42,135 nucleotides of DNA, taken from the NCBI RefSeq assembly GCF_005768555.2, contig NZ_VCHX02000338.1:1-42135 (forward strand), in the 5' to 3' direction. Made by a program: the position numbers and the translations under genes. The notes beneath the pieces are model-generated. The model ran no database searches, was not told the origin of the DNA, and worked only from the letters and a program-made list of their open reading frames with translations. The DNA is from Streptomyces sporangiiformans. Lineage in GTDB: Bacteria; Actinomycetota; Actinomycetes; Streptomycetales; Streptomycetaceae. This document shows positions 15,273 to 22,429 of the stretch, piece after piece (the first letter of the stretch is position 1; each line of letters starts with the position of its first letter).

Positions 15273-15673
15273 CGTCGGAAGCCGTACGGCGTGTGCAGAG
15301 CGGGAGCCCCTGGGAGGAGTCCTTCGGTTTCGCACGCGCCGTCGCGGCGGGCGACCGCGTTCTGGTGGCGGGCACGACGTCCTTCAAGGGAAACGTGCTG
15401 TACGGGGAGGGCGACCCCTACGAGCAGGCGCGCGTGGCCTTCTCCAACGCCCTGGACGCGATCGGCACCTTCGGACTCGGCGTCGAGTCCGTGGTTCGTA
15501 CGCGGATGTACCTCACCCACGCGCGGGACGTGGACGAGGCGGGCCGGGCCCACAAGGAGATCTTCGACTCCGTACGCCCGGCCTCGACCCTGCTGATAGT
15601 GGACGGCTTCGTCGATCCGCGCATCCTGGTCGAAGTGGAACTGGAAGCATTCAGAGGAGCCGTGAATTCATGA
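15269..15673 (+). CDS. RidA/YjgF family enamine/imine deaminase
   Basis: A 134-residue protein with RidA landmarks: FARAVAAGDRVLVAGTT near residue 20, DPYEQARVAFSNALDAIG, RTRMYLTHARDVDEAG, and the C-terminal FVDPRILVEVELEAFRG, which includes the conserved Arg. RidA hydrolyses reactive enamines such as 2-aminoacrylate made by PLP enzymes, and members deaminate other imines. Its place between priA and hisF suggests protection or a side activity in histidine synthesis. The ATG at 15269 lacks a clear Shine-Dalgarno, while the hisF start overlaps its stop (ATGA). Confidence 0.85.
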   Translation: MTSEAVRRVQSGSPWEESFGFARAVAAGDRVLVAGTTSFKGNVLYGEGDPYEQARVAFSNALDAIGTFGLGVESVVRTRMYLTHARDVDEAGRAHKEIFDSVRPASTLLIVDGFVDPRILVEVELEAFRGAVNS

Positions 15674-16425
15674 CCCTGGCGGTCCGAGTCATCCCCTGCC
15701 TGGACGTCGACAACGGCCGGGTCGTCAAGGGCGTCAACTTCCAGAACCTGCGCGACGCGGGCGATCCCGTCGAGATGGCCAAGGTGTACGACGCCGAAGG
15801 CGCCGACGAACTGACGTTCCTGGACATCACCGCGTCGTCGGGCAACCGCGAGACGACGTACGACGTGGTGCGCCGCACCGCCGAGCAGGTCTTCATCCCG
15901 CTGACGGTGGGCGGCGGCGTGCGCACCCCCGAGGACGTCGACAAGCTGCTGCGGGCCGGGGCGGACAAGGTCGGGGTCAACACCGCGGCCATCGCCCGCC
16001 CCGAGCTGATCCGCGAGATCGCGGAGCGCTTCGGACGGCAGGTCCTGGTCCTCTCGGTCGACGCGCGGCGCACCGAGTCCGGGAGCTTCGAGGTGACGAC
16101 GCACGGCGGCCGCAAGGGCACCGGCATCGACGCGATCGAGTGGGCGCACCAGGCGGCCGAACTGGGCGCGGGCGAGATCCTGCTCAACTCGATGGACGCC
16201 GACGGCACGAAGGACGGCTACGACATCGAGATGATCGAGGCCGTACGCAAGCACGTCACCGTCCCGCTGATCGCCAGCGGCGGCGCCGGCCGGCTCGCCG
16301 ACTTCCCACCCGCCATCGCCGCGGGCGCGGACGCCGTCCTGGCCGCCTCCGTCTTCCACTTCGGCGACCTGCGCATCGGCGAGGTAAAGCAAACCCTGCG
16401 AGACGCGGGCCACCCCATACGCTGA
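15670..16425 (+). CDS. hisF: Imidazole glycerol phosphate synthase, cyclase subunit
   Basis: A 251-residue (beta/alpha)8 barrel that joins ammonia from HisH with PRFAR to give imidazole glycerol phosphate and AICAR. Asp12 in VIPCLDVDNGRVVKG and Asp131 in LVLSVDARRTESG are the catalytic pair. Phosphate sites GGGVRT and ASGGAGRLADF are present. The start codon overlaps the ridA stop. It ends the plus-strand part of the his operon; the region after it carries two inverted repeats. Confidence 0.97.
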   Translation: MTLAVRVIPCLDVDNGRVVKGVNFQNLRDAGDPVEMAKVYDAEGADELTFLDITASSGNRETTYDVVRRTAEQVFIPLTVGGGVRTPEDVDKLLRAGADKVGVNTAAIARPELIREIAERFGRQVLVLSVDARRTESGSFEVTTHGGRKGTGIDAIEWAHQAAELGAGEILLNSMDADGTKDGYDIEMIEAVRKHVTVPLIASGGAGRLADFPPAIAAGADAVLAASVFHFGDLRIGEVKQTLRDAGHPIR

Positions 16426-16505
16426 CATTCCGCCCAGGCGAGCCGAGCCGATACGGGCGCTTCCTGCCTGGGCCGGGTGCTCGCCGGGTTCAGCGCTGTT
16501 CGCTC

Positions 16506-16537
16506 ACCGGTCTGCCGGGCTGAGACGCCAGACCGGT
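16506..16537. terminator. Inverted repeat between convergent hisF and the DinB-type gene
   Basis: ACCGGTCTG (16506-16514) and CAGACCGGT (16529-16537) pair over a 14-base loop and reach into the stop codon of the minus-strand gene. A second, looser pair (GCCCAGGC at 16432-16439 with GCCTGGGC at 16466-16473) lies closer to hisF. Either may end transcription from both sides. There is no T-run. Confidence 0.4.
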
Positions 16538-17172
16538 CAGATTCCCAGCTGCTTCGTCTCGTGCAGCTTGGCGATCGCGTCCTTTTCGCCGTCCTGCTCG
16601 ACGTCGGCCACGTCCTGCCGGCCGTACGCGAACAGCAGGAGCTCGGAGGGCTCGCCCGTCACCGTCACCACCGGCGTTCCCCGGTTGGCGACCACGGTGC
16701 GGCCGTCCGGGCGACGCAGCACCAGGCCGACCGGTGCCTTGCGGCCCATGAGACGGGCCGTCCGCTCCAGTCCCGACCACAGGAAGTTGGCGAAGACCGG
16801 GTCGATCTCGCGGCGTGTCCAGTCGGGCTGGGCGCGGCGCACGTCCTCGGCATGGATGTAGAACTCCGCGGCGTTCGACGCCTCGTCGATCTGCTTCAGG
16901 GCGAAGGGCGAGAAGCGCGGTGGCCCCGTACGGATCAGCTGGATCAGCTCCTCGTACGGCTTCTCGGCGAACTCCGCCATCACCCGCTCCAGGCGCGCCG
17001 CCAGCTGCTTGATCAGCATCCCGGCCGCGGCGTCCGTGCGGCGCTCGCGCGTGACCACGTGGGCCGCGAGATCGCGGGTGTTCCAGCCCTCACAGAGCGT
17101 GGGGGCATCGGGGCCCGCGGCCTCCAGGAGGTCCGCCAGCAGAAGTCGTTCACGCTTGGCATGGGTCGACAT
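16537..17172 (-). CDS. TIGR03085-type protein (DinB/mycothiol maleylpyruvate isomerase fold)
   Basis: A 211-residue protein. The N-terminal four-helix-bundle signature TLCEGWNTRDLAAHVVTRER (about 25-44), with His38, and later NAAEFYIHAEDVRRA carrying Glu and His, match the metal-binding DinB/MDMPI fold used with mycothiol in actinobacteria. A C-terminal SCP2-like region follows, containing RTVVANRGTPVVTVTGEPSE and LLFAYGRQDV. The family binds a divalent metal, and the substrate is unknown. It lies opposite to its neighbours and separates hisF from hisI. ATG at 17172 fits the conserved N-terminus; only a weak AGG precedes it. Confidence 0.8.
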   Translation of the reverse strand: MSTHAKRERLLLADLLEAAGPDAPTLCEGWNTRDLAAHVVTRERRTDAAAGMLIKQLAARLERVMAEFAEKPYEELIQLIRTGPPRFSPFALKQIDEASNAAEFYIHAEDVRRAQPDWTRREIDPVFANFLWSGLERTARLMGRKAPVGLVLRRPDGRTVVANRGTPVVTVTGEPSELLLFAYGRQDVADVEQDGEKDAIAKLHETKQLGI

Positions 17173-17286
17173 GTCTGCCAGCCTACGACCGGGGCCCTGG
17201 TCCGCCCACCCGTCTCCGGTCATCAGTCCGCGGGTCATCGGCAGCTCATTCAGCGGACGTCCCTCGGACCGGCCCCACGGGCGCGG

Positions 17287-17292
17287 CACAAT
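17287..17292 (+). promoter_or_regulatory. Candidate -10 box upstream of hisI
   Basis: CACAAT lies 7 bases before the ATG at 17300, with no ribosome-binding site between, a spacing typical of leaderless Streptomyces transcripts. The in-frame ATG at 17291 overlaps it, so the assignment depends on which start is used. No good -35 was found. Confidence 0.25.
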
Positions 17293-17299
17293 GGCCCAC

Positions 17300-17692
17300 A
17301 TGAGCAGCATGCCTCCGTCCAGCAGCCTGGATCCCTCCATCGCCGCCCGCCTCAAGCGCAGCGCCGACGGACTCCTCCCCGCGATCGCCCAGCAGTACGA
17401 CACCGGAGAGGTGCTGATGCTGGGCTGGATGGACGACGAGGCACTGCATCGCACGCTCACCACGGGCCGCTGCACCTACTGGTCGCGCAGCCGTCAGGAG
17501 TACTGGGTCAAAGGCGACACTTCCGGGCATGTCCAGCACGTCAAGTCCGTCGCTCTCGACTGCGACGCCGACACCGTCCTGGTGAAGGTCGACCAGGTGG
17601 GCGCCGCCTGCCACACGGGCGACCGCACCTGCTTCGACGCCGACGTCCTCCTCGAGGACGCCGAGTCCGACGTACTGTCGACCGGACAGTAG
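17300..17692 (+). CDS. hisI: Phosphoribosyl-AMP cyclohydrolase
   Basis: A 130-residue, single-domain HisI; the HisE pyrophosphohydrolase domain is not fused. It opens the purine ring of PR-AMP. Key segments are EVLMLGWMDDEALHRTL, TYWSRSRQEYWVKGDTSGH near 65-80 and the Zn/Mg-binding LDCDADTVLVKVDQVGAACH ending TGDRTCF, with the conserved Asp and Cys residues. ATG at 17300 is taken as start; ATG at 17291 would add three residues. trpE begins 11 bases after the stop, so a his and a trp gene are probably co-transcribed here. Confidence 0.95.
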   Translation: MSSMPPSSSLDPSIAARLKRSADGLLPAIAQQYDTGEVLMLGWMDDEALHRTLTTGRCTYWSRSRQEYWVKGDTSGHVQHVKSVALDCDADTVLVKVDQVGAACHTGDRTCFDADVLLEDAESDVLSTGQ

Positions 17693-17703
17693 GGTCAGCC
17701 GCC

Positions 17704-19227
17704 ATGGACCTCGAGACGTTCCGCAAGCTGGCCAACGACCGGCGTGTCATCCCCGTCAGCCGCAAGCTCCTCGCGGACGGCGACACGCCCGTCGCGCTCT
17801 ACCGCAAGCTCGCCGCCGAGCGGCCCGGCACCTTCCTGCTGGAGTCCGCCGAGAACGGCAGCGCCGCGCTTTCATGGTCTCGCTACTCGTTCGTGGGCGT
17901 CCGCAGCCACGCGACCCTGACCGCACACGACGGGCAGGCGCACTGGCTCGGCTCACCCCCCGTCGGCGTCCCCGTGGACGGCGACCCGCTCGCCGCGCTG
18001 CGCGCCACCGTCGAGACGCTGCACACCCCGCACGACCTCGTCCACGACAGCGGGCTGCCCCCGTTCACCGGTGGCATGGTCGGCTACCTCGGCTACGACA
18101 TCGTGCGCCGCCTGGAGAAGATCGGCCCCGGCGACCACGACGACCTGCAACTGCCCGAGCTGACCATGCTGCTCACCAGCGACCTCGCGGTCCTGGACCA
18201 CTGGGACGGCACGGTCCTGCTGATCGCCAACGCGATCAACCACAACGACCTCGACACCGGCGTCGACGAGGCGTACGCGGACGCCGTCGCCCGCCTCGAC
18301 GCCATGGAGGCCGACCTGTCGCGCGCGGTCTCGCAGCCGCCCGCCGCGCTCCCGCCCTCGGAACTCCCCGAGTACACCGCGCGGTGGGGCGGCCCCGACT
18401 ACCAGGACGCCGTCGAGGACATCAAGGAGCGCATCCGCGCGGGCGAGGCCTTCCAGGTCGTGCCCTCCCAGCGCTTCGAAACCCCTTGCACGGCAAGCGC
18501 GTTGGACGTCTACCGTGTGCTGCGCGCCACCAATCCGTCGCCGTACATGTACCTCTTCCGCTTCGACGACTTCGACATCGTCGGCTCCTCCCCGGAGGCC
18601 CTCGTCAAGGTCGAGGACGGGAACGCGATGGTGCACCCCATCGCCGGTACGCGCCCGCGCGGCGCGAACCCGAACGAGGACCAGGCCCTCGCCGACGAAC
18701 TCCTCGCCGACCCCAAGGAGCGCGCCGAGCACCTCATGCTCGTCGACCTGGGACGCAACGACCTCGGCCGGGTCTGCGAACCGGGCTCCGTCGAGGTCGT
18801 CGACTTCATGTCCATCGAGCGCTACTCGCACGTGATGCACATCGTCTCGACGGTGACCGGCAGGGTCACTCAGGGACGTACGGCCTTCGACGTCCTGACC
18901 GCGTGCTTCCCGGCGGGCACTCTCTCCGGCGCCCCCAAGCCCCGCGCGATGCAGATCATCGACGAACTGGAGCCCGCGCGCCGCGGCGTGTACGGCGGCT
19001 GCGTCGGCTACCTCGACTTCGCGGGCGACTCCGACACCGCCATCGCCATCCGTACGGCGCTGCTGCGGGACGGCACGGCATACGTGCAGGCCGGCGCCGG
19101 GGTCGTCGCCGACTCGGACCCGGTGGCCGAGGACACCGAGTGCCGCAACAAGGCCGCCGCCGTACTGCGCGCCGTACACACGGCGAACCGGCTCGGCCGG
19201 CCGGCCGGTCAGGACGCCGGTCAGTAG
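17704..19227 (+). CDS. trpE: Anthranilate synthase component I
   Basis: A 507-residue chorismate-utilising enzyme that makes anthranilate with ammonia supplied by TrpG (not encoded nearby). The N-terminal FLLESAENGSAALSWSRYSF contains the LLES element linked to tryptophan feedback in this family. The catalytic C-terminal domain shows EAFQVVPSQRFETP, VGSSPEALVKVEDGNAMVHP, IAGTRPRGANPNED, VDLGRNDLGRVCEPGSVEV, RYSHVMHIVSTVTG and PAGTLSGAPKPRAMQIIDEL. No leader peptide or attenuator fits in the 11-base gap after hisI. Confidence 0.96.
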   Translation: MDLETFRKLANDRRVIPVSRKLLADGDTPVALYRKLAAERPGTFLLESAENGSAALSWSRYSFVGVRSHATLTAHDGQAHWLGSPPVGVPVDGDPLAALRATVETLHTPHDLVHDSGLPPFTGGMVGYLGYDIVRRLEKIGPGDHDDLQLPELTMLLTSDLAVLDHWDGTVLLIANAINHNDLDTGVDEAYADAVARLDAMEADLSRAVSQPPAALPPSELPEYTARWGGPDYQDAVEDIKERIRAGEAFQVVPSQRFETPCTASALDVYRVLRATNPSPYMYLFRFDDFDIVGSSPEALVKVEDGNAMVHPIAGTRPRGANPNEDQALADELLADPKERAEHLMLVDLGRNDLGRVCEPGSVEVVDFMSIERYSHVMHIVSTVTGRVTQGRTAFDVLTACFPAGTLSGAPKPRAMQIIDELEPARRGVYGGCVGYLDFAGDSDTAIAIRTALLRDGTAYVQAGAGVVADSDPVAEDTECRNKAAAVLRAVHTANRLGRPAGQDAGQ

Positions 19228-19267
19228 GCCGGTCGGCACGCCCGTCGGTGGGACGCGTCTCACGTGA

Positions 19268-19293
19268 ACCCCGGGTGACGGTTCGCCCGGGGT
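19268..19293 (+). terminator. Strong stem-loop between trpE and the Trp-region membrane gene
   Basis: ACCCCGGGTGA (19268-19278) pairs with TCGCCCGGGGT (19283-19293), an 11-bp stem with one T-G pair and a CGGT loop, 40 bases after trpE. No T-run follows. It overlaps the likely -35 region of the next gene, so it may be a terminator, an attenuating pause or an operator. Confidence 0.5.
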
Positions 19294-19299
19294 CAGGGC

Positions 19300-19305
19300 G
19301 ATAGT
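19300..19305 (+). promoter_or_regulatory. Candidate -10 box for the Trp-region membrane gene
   Basis: GATAGT sits 7 bases upstream of GTG 19313, with TGACGG at 19276-19281 as a possible -35 (18-base spacer). The pattern suggests a leaderless transcript starting at or next to the GTG. Confidence 0.35.
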
Positions 19306-19312
19306 GGAGTAC

Positions 19313-19954
19313 GTGACTGCCGTACCTCACCCCCGATACGAAGCCGCCGGATCCACCGGACCCGCCCGGTCCGGCCGGCGCAGCCTCGCCCTCGCCCTGC
19401 TGTGCGGCGCGCTCGGCGCGGCCGTCGCGCTGCTCGCCTCGCGGCAGGGCTGGTCGGAGGGCACCACCACGGTGGCCGGCGGCGACTTCCCGCTGAGCGC
19501 GACCGGCAGCGACGTCACGGGAGTGCCCGCTGCCCTGGCCGTAGTGGGCCTCGCCGCGCTCGTCGCCGTCTTCGCCGTACGCCGCGCCGGACGCTTCCTG
19601 GTCGCCGGGCTCCTCGCGCTCTCCGGCGCGGGCACCGTGGCCGCCGCGCTCCTCGGCGTCTCCGACAGGTCCGCCCTCGACGACAAGGCCGCGCAGGCCT
19701 CCGGCGACACCACCGCGACCGTCGACTCCATGAGCCACACCGCCTGGCCGTACGTAGCCGCCGTGGGCGGCCTGCTGCTCCTGCTCGCGGGTCTGCTCGC
19801 GCTGCGCTACGGACGGCTGTGGCCCACCATGTCGGGCCGGTACGAGCGGGACGGCACCCCCCGGCCCCGTAAGGCCAAGCCCGTGGCGGACCCGGACCGG
19901 CCCGAGGAGATGTGGAAGGCGCTGGACCGGGGCGAGGACCCGACCGGGGCGTAG
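19313..19954 (+). CDS. Trp-region conserved membrane protein (TIGR02234 type)
   Basis: About 213 residues with four hydrophobic segments: SLALALLCGALGAAVALLAS, VPAALAVVGLAALVAVFAV, FLVAGLLALSGAGTVAAALL and YVAAVGGLLLLLAGLLALRY. A cytoplasmic tail follows with SGRYERDGTPRPRK and PDRPEEMWKALDRGEDPT. This matches the actinobacterial family named for its place beside trp genes; the function is unknown. GTG at 19313 is preferred because a -10-like box lies 7 bases upstream; GTG at 19304 is also in frame. It is the first of three membrane-protein genes between trpE and trpC. Confidence 0.85.
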   Translation: MTAVPHPRYEAAGSTGPARSGRRSLALALLCGALGAAVALLASRQGWSEGTTTVAGGDFPLSATGSDVTGVPAALAVVGLAALVAVFAVRRAGRFLVAGLLALSGAGTVAAALLGVSDRSALDDKAAQASGDTTATVDSMSHTAWPYVAAVGGLLLLLAGLLALRYGRLWPTMSGRYERDGTPRPRKAKPVADPDRPEEMWKALDRGEDPTGA

Positions 19955-20131
19955 CTCAGCAGCTCGGTAGTCCAGCTGTCCGCCGCACGCCCCCCGCTCC
20001 GAGGCGGGAATTGCGGGCTCTCGCCGTACGCGAGGACCCCCCGGTCGGCCGGTACACGCGAGTACGGGACAATGGCCACCGAGCGTCTGACTCACACAGG
20101 CACATACGTCATCAGCTACGAGGAGCAAGTC

Positions 20132-20383
20132 ATGGCGGGCAGCAGCCACGGTCACACCCCGGCCGCCTGGACCGGTGTCACTATCGCCTTCATCGGTTTC
20201 TGCGTCTCGGGTGCCTTCACGGTGTTGGCCAGCCCGCTGGGCTTCTGGGCCGGACTGGTCATCGTCGCGGTCGGCGGCGTGGTCGGCATGGCCATGAGCG
20301 CGGCCGGCCTCGGCCGGCCGAAGGGCGCGGGCAAGCCCGGGTCCGCCGAGTCCGCACGCGAAGTGGCCTCCGTCGAGAGCTGA
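20132..20383 (+). CDS. HGxxPAAW family small membrane protein
   Basis: An 83-residue protein that begins MAGSSHGHTPAAWTGV, so it contains the family signature HGHTPAAW. Two transmembrane segments follow (TIAFIGFCVSGAFTVLASPL and FWAGLVIVAVGGVVGMAMSA), and the tail is basic to polar, ending SAREVASVES. GAGGAG at 20120-20125 is 6 bases before the ATG at 20132 and decides the start over in-frame upstream codons. It is encoded beside the trp genes in many actinobacteria; function unknown. A strong terminator follows directly. Confidence 0.85.
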   Translation: MAGSSHGHTPAAWTGVTIAFIGFCVSGAFTVLASPLGFWAGLVIVAVGGVVGMAMSAAGLGRPKGAGKPGSAESAREVASVES

Positions 20384-20404
20384 CCCGCCACGGCATCGCG
20401 CGAA

Positions 20405-20440
20405 GGCGGCCCCGGTTCCAACGCCGGGGCCGCCTTTTTT
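20405..20440 (+). terminator. Rho-independent terminator after the HGxxPAAW gene
   Basis: GGCGGCCCCGG (20405-20415) pairs perfectly with 20424-20434 over an 8-base loop and is followed by six T. This is the clearest intrinsic terminator in the window. It splits the trp region into a hisI-trpE unit and a later DUF2752/trpC unit. Confidence 0.92.
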
Positions 20441-20507
20441 CGTGTTTTCGTGCGCGTGTGCGTGCAAGGTTGTGCAGGGCTCACCCGCGCGGGGCAGAAT
20501 GCGTGGG

Positions 20508-20942
20508 GTGAACACCGAAACCCAGAGGGTGACGCGCCCTCCCGGATCCGTGGTGCGGCGGCTCGCCGTGCCCGGTGGTGTCCTCACGGCCGTCGTCGGG
20601 GCCTTCGCGTACGTCGCCGCCGTCGATCCGAACGAACCAGGGCACTACCCCGCCTGTCCGCTGCTCCAGTACACCGGCGTGTACTGCCCCGGTTGCGGCG
20701 GACTGCGCAGCGCGCACGCCTTCGTGCACGGGGACTTCGCGGCGGCACTCGGGGCCAACGCGGTCGCGGTCGCCGGGTATCTCGTGTTCGCGGTGGTGTG
20801 GACGCTCTGGGCGGTACGGTCGGTCCAGGGGCGCCCGCTGCGGCTCGATCCGGGGCCCGGCCTCCTCTGGGGCGTCGGTGCCTTGCTGCTGGTCTTCACC
20901 GTTGTCCGGAACCTGCCGTTCGGTGGCTGGCTCCATCCTTGA
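20508..20942 (+). CDS. DUF2752 family membrane protein
   Basis: About 144 residues. The DUF2752 core is clear: HYPACPLLQYTGVYCPGCGG followed by LRSAHAFVHGDFAAAL, where the CPxCGG-R motif resembles a metal or thiol site. Hydrophobic helices flank it (VLTAVVGAFAYVAAV, NAVAVAGYLVFAVVWTLWAV, LLWGVGALLLVFTVVRNLPF). GTG at 20508 and ATG at 20499 are in frame; GGGGCAG at 20491-20497 is better spaced from the GTG. The family is widespread and uncharacterised. It lies after the terminator and 182 bases before trpC. Confidence 0.8.
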   Translation: MNTETQRVTRPPGSVVRRLAVPGGVLTAVVGAFAYVAAVDPNEPGHYPACPLLQYTGVYCPGCGGLRSAHAFVHGDFAAALGANAVAVAGYLVFAVVWTLWAVRSVQGRPLRLDPGPGLLWGVGALLLVFTVVRNLPFGGWLHP

Positions 20943-21032
20943 TCAACTGGCGAATGTCCAGGTAATGGGACCGGCGTCAACCGGATGTGAGGGCTTCGCC
21001 CTCCTCCAGATACCATCGCAGTGACCATCGGT

Positions 21033-21062
21033 TTTCGTCTGATGCGGTTTCGTCCGATGCGG
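21033..21062 (+). repeat. Tandem 15-bp repeat upstream of trpC
   Basis: TTTCGTCTGATGCGG (21033-21047) is followed directly by TTTCGTCCGATGCGG (21048-21062), with one mismatch. The pair ends 30 bases before TACTGT (21092-21097), a possible -10 for trpC, which places it where an activator or repressor could bind. Its function is untested. Confidence 0.45.
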
Positions 21063-21124
21063 GCGGACCGGGTCAGCTGCTCAACCGCTTGTACTGTCCA
21101 CCGTCAGGGAAGGGGGCCGCTCGC

Positions 21125-21934
21125 GTGAGTGTGCTCGACGAGATCATCGACGGAGTCCGTGCCGACCTCGCGGAGCGGCAGGCGCGCGTCAGCCTCGACG
21201 AGCTCAAGGAGCGCGTGGCGAAGGCTCCGGCAGCCAAGGACGGCGAGGCCGCCCTGCGTGGTGACGGTGTCAAGGTCATCTGTGAGGTGAAGCGGTCCAG
21301 CCCGTCCAAGGGCGCGCTCGCGGCGATCGCCGACCCGGCCGGGCTGGCGGCGGACTACGAGGCGGGCGGCGCGGCCGTCATCTCCGTCCTCACCGAGCAG
21401 CGCCGCTTCGGCGGTTCGCTGGCCGACCTGGAGGCCGTCCGCGCGCGCGTGGACATCCCGGTCCTCCGCAAGGACTTCATCGTCACGTCGTACCAGCTGT
21501 GGGAGGCGCGGGCGTACGGCGCGGATCTGGCGCTGCTGATCGTCGCCGCGCTGGAGCAGCCCGCTCTGGAGTCCCTGATCGAGCGCGCCGAGTCCATCGG
21601 GCTCACGCCGCTCGTCGAGGTGCACGACGAGGACGAGGTCGAGCGGGCGGTGGACGCCGGCGCGAGGGTCATCGGCGTCAACGCGCGCAACCTGAAGACG
21701 CTGAAGGTCGACCGGACGACCTTCGACCGCGTGGCCCCCGAGATCCCCGACAGCCTCGTCAAGATCGCCGAGTCCGGCGTCCGCGGCCCGCACGACCTCA
21801 TCGCGTACGCCAACGCCGGCGCCGACGCGGTTCTGGTGGGCGAGTCGCTGGTCACCGGCCGCGACCCGAAGACCGCCGTCTCCGACCTGGTCGCCGCGGG
21901 CGCGCACCCCGCGCTCCGCCACGGGCGAGGCTGA
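21125..21934 (+). CDS. trpC: Indole-3-glycerol-phosphate synthase
   Basis: A 269-residue (beta/alpha)8 enzyme that closes the indole ring from CdRP. Lys in ICEVKRSSPSKG, Lys in LRKDFIVTSYQLWEARAYGA, Asn in GVNARNLKTLKVD, Glu in KIAESGVRGPHDL and the GESLVTGRDP phosphate site are all present. GTG at 21125 follows a GGGAAGGGGG tract at 21107-21116. It is mono-functional, with no TrpF domain, in agreement with PriA doing that step. trpM follows after 7 bases. Confidence 0.96.
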   Translation: MSVLDEIIDGVRADLAERQARVSLDELKERVAKAPAAKDGEAALRGDGVKVICEVKRSSPSKGALAAIADPAGLAADYEAGGAAVISVLTEQRRFGGSLADLEAVRARVDIPVLRKDFIVTSYQLWEARAYGADLALLIVAALEQPALESLIERAESIGLTPLVEVHDEDEVERAVDAGARVIGVNARNLKTLKVDRTTFDRVAPEIPDSLVKIAESGVRGPHDLIAYANAGADAVLVGESLVTGRDPKTAVSDLVAAGAHPALRHGRG

Positions 21935-21941
21935 CCCTCGG

Positions 21942-22205
21942 ATGTACGCCGACCGCACCCTTGCCGCCACCACCCGTCCTGGGGCTCGCCCCGACGGTGG
22001 TCCGGTGTGCGTACGGTCGGCCGCCGCGGCCCCCTTGGCGCCGCGGGACCCCTACGCCCGCCTCGCCCGCGGCTGCCGTCCGCGAGGGTGCCGGGCGCCC
22101 GCGCGACGGGTGCACGGGCGCAGGGTGCGGTACGTGATCGGAGACGAGCCGGGTCAGGTCAACGGGATGCGATGGCCTCGGCGCCCGGGGACTGTCCGAC
22201 CCTGA
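21942..22205 (+). CDS. trpM: TrpM/TrpX-like small Arg-rich protein between trpC and trpB
   Basis: A frame of 87 residues from ATG 21942, or 66 residues from the in-frame GTG at 22005, nearer to the roughly 60 residues I recall for streptomycete TrpM. The C-terminal half is very basic with two Cys (RGCRPRGCRAPARRVHGRRV), then RYVIGDEPGQVNGMRWPRRP, the part I take as conserved. In streptomycetes a small gene at this position (trpX, later trpM) was reported to modulate tryptophan synthesis and development. The assignment here rests on position and general look. Third codon positions are mostly G/C. Confidence 0.6.
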   Translation: MYADRTLAATTRPGARPDGGPVCVRSAAAAPLAPRDPYARLARGCRPRGCRAPARRVHGRRVRYVIGDEPGQVNGMRWPRRPGTVRP

Positions 22206-22429
22206 TCCGCCGGACAGGCCCTGGCGCGCCTTCGCCGCCGGTAGGTTTCCGCTCGGTTCAGCGCGGCGATCTCGTTGCGTGCAGGTGAGATGCCCTGGAC
22301 AGGGCGCCCGCACAGCGATGCAGATCCGTCGTGAGCATGACTCGACGTGCACCTCCGACGGCGCACGCGCGCACATCGTGACCGCCATCCGACTTGCGAC
22401 CGGGGCCCACGCCCCTGTGAGGTAACCGC
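22206..22429 (+). other. 224-bp spacer between trpM and trpB
   Basis: I see no gene, no tryptophan-rich leader peptide and no T-box here. A short GGGGC-CCAC-GCCCC hairpin (22402-22415) stands just before the trpB ribosome-binding site (GTGAGG) and could affect its translation. Confidence 0.5.

Noticed and set aside
19946..20020. tRNA-like start GGGGCGTAGCTCAGCAGCTC with GGTAG following
   Set aside because: It resembles an acceptor and D-arm, but no anticodon stem, T-arm (GGTTCGANTCC) or closing acceptor strand follows, and it includes the stop of the Trp-region gene.
20943..21124. Tryptophan leader peptide or T-box before trpC
   Set aside because: No short frame with clustered Trp codons and no T-box core sequence is visible here, nor in the 11-base gap before trpE or the spacer before trpB.
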